The translations under genes and the position numbers were made by a program. Of a stretch of 64,000 bases of DNA, positions 61,070-64,000 are shown one piece after another. Position 1 is the first letter of the stretch, and the number at the start of each line of letters is the position of its first letter. The stretch is from Rhizobium mayense (GTDB lineage: Bacteria > Pseudomonadota > Alphaproteobacteria > Rhizobiales > Rhizobiaceae). The stretch is taken from assembly GCF_030272705.1 (NCBI RefSeq), contig NZ_JARFYM010000021.1, positions 1 through 64,000 on the forward strand. Reading direction: 5' to 3'. Below the pieces are notes generated by a model that saw nothing but the letters and a program-made list of their open reading frames with translations, was not told the DNA's origin and ran no database searches.

Positions 61070-61207
61070 CATTGCCTCCAAGCTCGCGCTGCAGCCGATC
61101 AAACGTAAGTTGCAAAGCTCTAAATAATATTAGATTACGAGAGCGGGCCCTAGCCGCCGACTTTGAAAGCAGGTTCGGCAACTCTTCGCACCGCCGGCGT
61201 AGCTAGA

Positions 61208-62863
61208 CTAGAGAGTTTCGGCAATATGATGCGCGTTTCGAAAAGCTATCGCCATGATCGTCAGGACCGGATTGTAGCCGCCGTTCGTGGGGTGCAAAGA
61301 GGCATCGCACACAAAGAGATTGTCATGCCCCCAGACCTTGCCGAAGGGATCTGTGACAGAATTTCTTTCGTCTTCACCCATTCGGCAGGTTCCCGCCTGA
61401 TGCTGACCAGCCGACAGGCGTAAGGTCTGCTTCCTGCTCCAGGTGCGGACAGCACCCGCTGCCTGCATCCAGGCATCGGCCTTTTCCAGTATATGGTTGG
61501 CGGTGCGTACCGTTTCTGGATGTGTAGTGCCCGACAATTGCGCGACCGGCCGGCCATATTTGTCGCGCACGTCGTCGGCAAGGCTGACGCGGCAATCGGG
61601 GCTGGGTATCTCGTGGACAGGGCCCTTGATCTGGGCGATGCGGCTGAAATTATCCCGCATGAAATGCTTGGCCTTCAGTCCGTAGCGCGGAAGGTCGTCA
61701 GGCAGGCCGGATTTCCAGAGGATGATCGGCAGCATGACGAAATCGTCGGCCAGCATAGCCCCCCCGATCACGCCGTCATTGCCGTGATTATAGTCGGTCG
61801 TCGCTATCGACACGCCCGGCCCCTTGCTGTCCTGCACCTCTTGGTCGAAAAGTCCGAAGATGGTCGGATAATAGTGACCCTGCAGATGGCGGCCGACCTG
61901 GTCGCTGTTGTTTCCGAGGCCATTGGGCTCCCGCTCTGTCCGCGTCATCAGCATCAGCCGCGCGGTTTCGATGGCTCCGGCCGAGAGAATGACCACATCT
62001 GATAGAACCGGGCGGCGGTTGGTCTGTCCATCGACGTCGGTCTGCAGGATATCGACCCCGATCACCTTGCCGCGATCGTCGGTCGCAACTGCGTCGACGA
62101 CGGTTTCGGTGAGCAGGTCACAGCGTCCGGTCGCCAGCGCCCGCGGCAGTGCCGTGTTCTGCGTCCCGTTCTTGCCGTTGCTCGGACAGGGAAAGCCGAC
62201 GCAGGAGCCGCAACGGATGCAGGCGCCTCGCCCGGCGCGCGCAATGGTGTTGACGAGAAGCGGCGGCGTGAACGTCGATAGGCCAAGCGCATGCGCGCCT
62301 GCCCGCAAACGGCTGGTGGTGGGGTTATCCGGCACGGGAGGCATCGGATAGTTGCTGCTGCGCGGCCCGGAATTGCGGTCACCGCCTCCGTCGCCGGAAA
62401 CGCCGATCTCCTGTTCGGCCCGGGTGTACCACGGTTCCAGCTCCTCATAAGAAAATGGCCAATCCGTTAGCGAAGATCCGTCGGGACGACCGTAGATCGA
62501 GGCCATGCGAAAGTCTTTCGGGTGGAAGCGCCAAGCGAGACCGCCATAAACGAATGTGCCACCACCGACGCCGGCTGCATTGACGTGATAGCTGTCCTGA
62601 TATGGCCTGACGACATGGCGCACACCGTCCTGTCCGACAAAGACGCGCGGGTTTCCCTCGATTTCTGGGCCGGTGTTGAAGCCATAGGTTTGCAGTCGAT
62701 GATTGCGGAGATGGTCGCGATGACCGTCCTCACCGTAGTTGCGATACTTGCCCCGCTCGACGAGCAGCACGCGCTTGCCGGCCTCTGCGAGCACACAGGC
62801 AGCAATATTTCCCGCGGCCCCTGCCCCGACGATGATAACGTCATAATCGGTCTTCATGCCCAT
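61208..62863 (-). CDS. GMC-family FAD oxidoreductase
   Basis: 551 residues: N-terminal dinucleotide site DVIIVGAGAAGNIAACVLAEAGKRVLLVERG, AAGVGGGTFVYGGLAWRFHP, a Cys-containing stretch RAGRGACIRCGSCVGFPCPSN, VVILSAGAIETARLML, C-terminal GMC motif (AGQHQAGTCRMGEDERNSVTDPFGKVWGHDNLFVCDASLHPTNGGYNPVLTIMAIAFRNAHHI). Resembles the catalytic subunit of gluconate 2-dehydrogenase / fructose dehydrogenase-type membrane enzymes. The small subunit-3-like protein is encoded directly upstream with a 10-base overlap. Oxidises a sugar or polyol; no cytochrome subunit is seen here. Start 62863; ATG two codons in is also possible. Confidence 0.9.
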   Translation of the reverse strand: MGMKTDYDVIIVGAGAAGNIAACVLAEAGKRVLLVERGKYRNYGEDGHRDHLRNHRLQTYGFNTGPEIEGNPRVFVGQDGVRHVVRPYQDSYHVNAAGVGGGTFVYGGLAWRFHPKDFRMASIYGRPDGSSLTDWPFSYEELEPWYTRAEQEIGVSGDGGGDRNSGPRSSNYPMPPVPDNPTTSRLRAGAHALGLSTFTPPLLVNTIARAGRGACIRCGSCVGFPCPSNGKNGTQNTALPRALATGRCDLLTETVVDAVATDDRGKVIGVDILQTDVDGQTNRRPVLSDVVILSAGAIETARLMLMTRTEREPNGLGNNSDQVGRHLQGHYYPTIFGLFDQEVQDSKGPGVSIATTDYNHGNDGVIGGAMLADDFVMLPIILWKSGLPDDLPRYGLKAKHFMRDNFSRIAQIKGPVHEIPSPDCRVSLADDVRDKYGRPVAQLSGTTHPETVRTANHILEKADAWMQAAGAVRTWSRKQTLRLSAGQHQAGTCRMGEDERNSVTDPFGKVWGHDNLFVCDASLHPTNGGYNPVLTIMAIAFRNAHHIAETL

Positions 62864-63294
62864 AACCTCCCGCGAACGGCGTCCTGCGGATTTTCCTCAG
62901 GCCCGCTCGGTCCTTCGGGAAGCCCGGGCTGATAGCCGATCATCTCCCAGGATATGGCGGCCGGATTGGCGCCGTTTGCCGGGTCGGCATAATAGCCTTC
63001 GGCGGCAAGCTCACAGAGCGCCTGAAACCAAACCTCATGATCCAACCCAGACAGGATTTCATCCTGTTGCGACGCGCTGAGATGCTCGAAGCGGTCGTTG
63101 GTTCTTTCGTCCAGCGCCGCGAGACCCCGACTGATGTCGTCCTGGTAAGCGACAAGCCCGACGTTGCAAAGGTCCAGGATGAACCGATCGACACCGTTTT
63201 CCGTCGCCGATGGAAAGTCGTCGGCGGGAATGATGCGATCAAGGATGGCGCGAAAGGTCTCGAGCCTGAAGGGACAGATGTTGGGATCCTGCAT
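62854..63294 (-). CDS. gluconate 2-dehydrogenase subunit 3-like protein
   Basis: 146 residues: FRLETFRAILDRIIPADDFPSATENGVDRFILDLCN, then a helical region and YADPANGANPAAISWEMIGYQPGLPEGP, the gluconate-2-DH subunit 3 pattern. Unlike many homologues it shows no Tat signal peptide. Partner of the GMC oxidoreductase encoded next. Located 21 bases after the ABC permease gene on the same strand, so the oxidoreductase probably belongs to a sugar transport operon extending beyond the window. Confidence 0.87.
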   Translation of the reverse strand: MQDPNICPFRLETFRAILDRIIPADDFPSATENGVDRFILDLCNVGLVAYQDDISRGLAALDERTNDRFEHLSASQQDEILSGLDHEVWFQALCELAAEGYYADPANGANPAAISWEMIGYQPGLPEGPSGPEENPQDAVRGRLWA

Positions 63295-63315
63295 TTGACG
63301 CCTCTTGGTCCTGCG

Positions 63316-64000
63316 TCACCGGCCGGCCAGCGAGCCGCCGATGCCGCCAATGCTGAAAAATCGATTGAGGAAGGCAAAGATCAGGACGGGCGGAGCCAGC
63401 ATGATCACGGCGCAAGCCATGACGGGCCCCCAATCGGTCTGGTTCTGCTGGAAGAAGGTCTGAAGACCGACCGCGAGCGTGAAACGACTGTCGGTGCGCA
63501 GAAAGACCAGGGCAACGAGATAGTCGTTCCAGGCGACCAGGAATCCGTAGATTGCCGTGGAGAGAATTCCGGGGAGCGAATTCGGGATAACGATGCGCAG
63601 GAATGATCCGAAAACGCTGCAGCCATCGATCCAGGCAGCCTCTTCGAGATCGGCCGGGATCGTGTCGAAATAGGCGGCCATCATCCAGCACGCCACCGAA
63701 ACGCTGGAGGCAACATAGATGATGGAAACGCCCGCCAGCGCATCGACGAGACCGATCTTCGACAAGAGAATGAAGAGCGGGATGATGAAGACGACGATCG
63801 GAAAGCTCTGAATGACGAAAATCAGCATGGAGTAAAGCGACACCGTGCTGCCACGAGCGCGCGACAGGACATAGCCAGCAGGCGCCGCAACCAGCAGCGA
63901 CAGGCATGAGGCACTCACCGAGACGATCAGGCTGTTCTTGAGCCAGACAAGAATATCGGTGTGTTCGATGACATAGGCGAAGGTATCCAGTGTCGGACCG
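63316..64000 (-). CDS. carbohydrate ABC transporter permease (MalG-like), N-terminus beyond window
   Basis: The frame is open to the window edge (GPTLDTFAYVIEHTDILVWLKNSLIVSV ...), so at least 228 residues are present and the first segment is missing. About five helices plus the EAA loop (EEAAWIDGCSVFGSFLRIVIPNSLPGILSTAIYGFLVAWNDYLVAL) and C-terminal FFSIGGIGGSLAGR place it with CUT1 permeases such as MalG/UgpE. It should pair with a MalF-type permease, binding protein and ATPase to the right. The substrate is unknown, perhaps the one oxidised by the adjacent GMC enzyme. Confidence 0.92.
   Translation of the reverse strand, partial: GPTLDTFAYVIEHTDILVWLKNSLIVSVSASCLSLLVAAPAGYVLSRARGSTVSLYSMLIFVIQSFPIVVFIIPLFILLSKIGLVDALAGVSIIYVASSVSVACWMMAAYFDTIPADLEEAAWIDGCSVFGSFLRIVIPNSLPGILSTAIYGFLVAWNDYLVALVFLRTDSRFTLAVGLQTFFQQNQTDWGPVMACAVIMLAPPVLIFAFLNRFFSIGGIGGSLAGR

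Noticed and set aside
1..64000. tRNA, rRNA, CRISPR arrays, replication or partition genes
   Set aside because: I looked for repeat-spacer patterns, tRNA-like T-loops at module ends and RepABC-type proteins and saw none; a covariance-model scan would be needed to exclude small RNAs.

Overview
The window looks like an accessory (plasmid or chromid) segment of a Rhizobium/Agrobacterium-type alphaproteobacterium. The reasons are the RbsABC-like and NitT/TauT-like transport operons, the PutA/PutR pair in which PutA lacks its own DNA-binding domain, a bioBFDAZ operon with BioR-type boxes, tiny rhizobial membrane proteins, and many broken genes and transposase remnants between intact catabolic modules. 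I see no rRNA, tRNA, CRISPR array or replication/partition genes.

Layout. 1-3.9 kb: scrap region with an IS630 transposase tail, a DUF1801 protein, a frameshifted tyrosine recombinase, a 35-residue membrane protein and two unknown genes. 3.98-8.5 kb: putA and divergent putR (proline to glutamate). 8.8-11.4 kb: gene-poor stretch with small membrane or secreted proteins and an IS66 scrap. 11.5-15.4 kb: sulfonate-type ABC transporter plus an FMN-dependent monooxygenase, probably organosulfur scavenging. 15.7-17.3 kb: exported purple-acid-phosphatase-like enzyme. 17.8-20.5 kb: D-lactate dehydrogenase and lactate permease. 20.7-22.2 kb: 5'-truncated matB beside an orphan gene fragment. 22.1-25.1 kb: divergent di-heme peroxidase-like protein and AcpA-like phosphoesterase. 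25.7-27.8 kb: Prc-type tail-specific protease. 28.1-37.7 kb: IS21 scrap, then a polyol operon with an RbsABC-like transporter, a GolD/DthD-like dehydrogenase, a DhaK+DhaL kinase, a regulator fused to a second DhaK, and a second DhaL. 38.0-43.4 kb: LacI-family remnant, LysR regulator, isoquinoline-oxidoreductase-like molybdoenzyme with a frameshifted cytochrome c. 43.8-45.0 kb: LtrA. 45.8-55.6 kb: guanidine-I (ykkC) riboswitch with intrinsic terminator controlling an ABC transporter, two urea-carboxylase-associated proteins, a biotin-dependent carboxylase and allophanate hydrolase; this reads as a guanidine assimilation operon. 55.9-61.0 kb: bioBFDAZ with one BioR box in the promoter and a second inside bioB. 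61.2-64.0 kb: GMC oxidoreductase, gluconate-dehydrogenase-subunit-3-like protein and a sugar ABC permease cut by the window end.

Themes. Two modules stand out. The tetritol/polyol-type operon carries two DhaK/DhaL pairs, one with its kinase subunit covalently joined to the operon's likely regulator. The riboswitch operon encodes a full route from guanidine to ammonia and CO2, and its carboxylase needs biotin, which the adjacent bio operon could supply. Ends of modules abut broken genes (matB, a DUF805-like gene, a LacI gene, IS21/IS66/IS630 scraps), which suggests the segment was assembled by block recombination.
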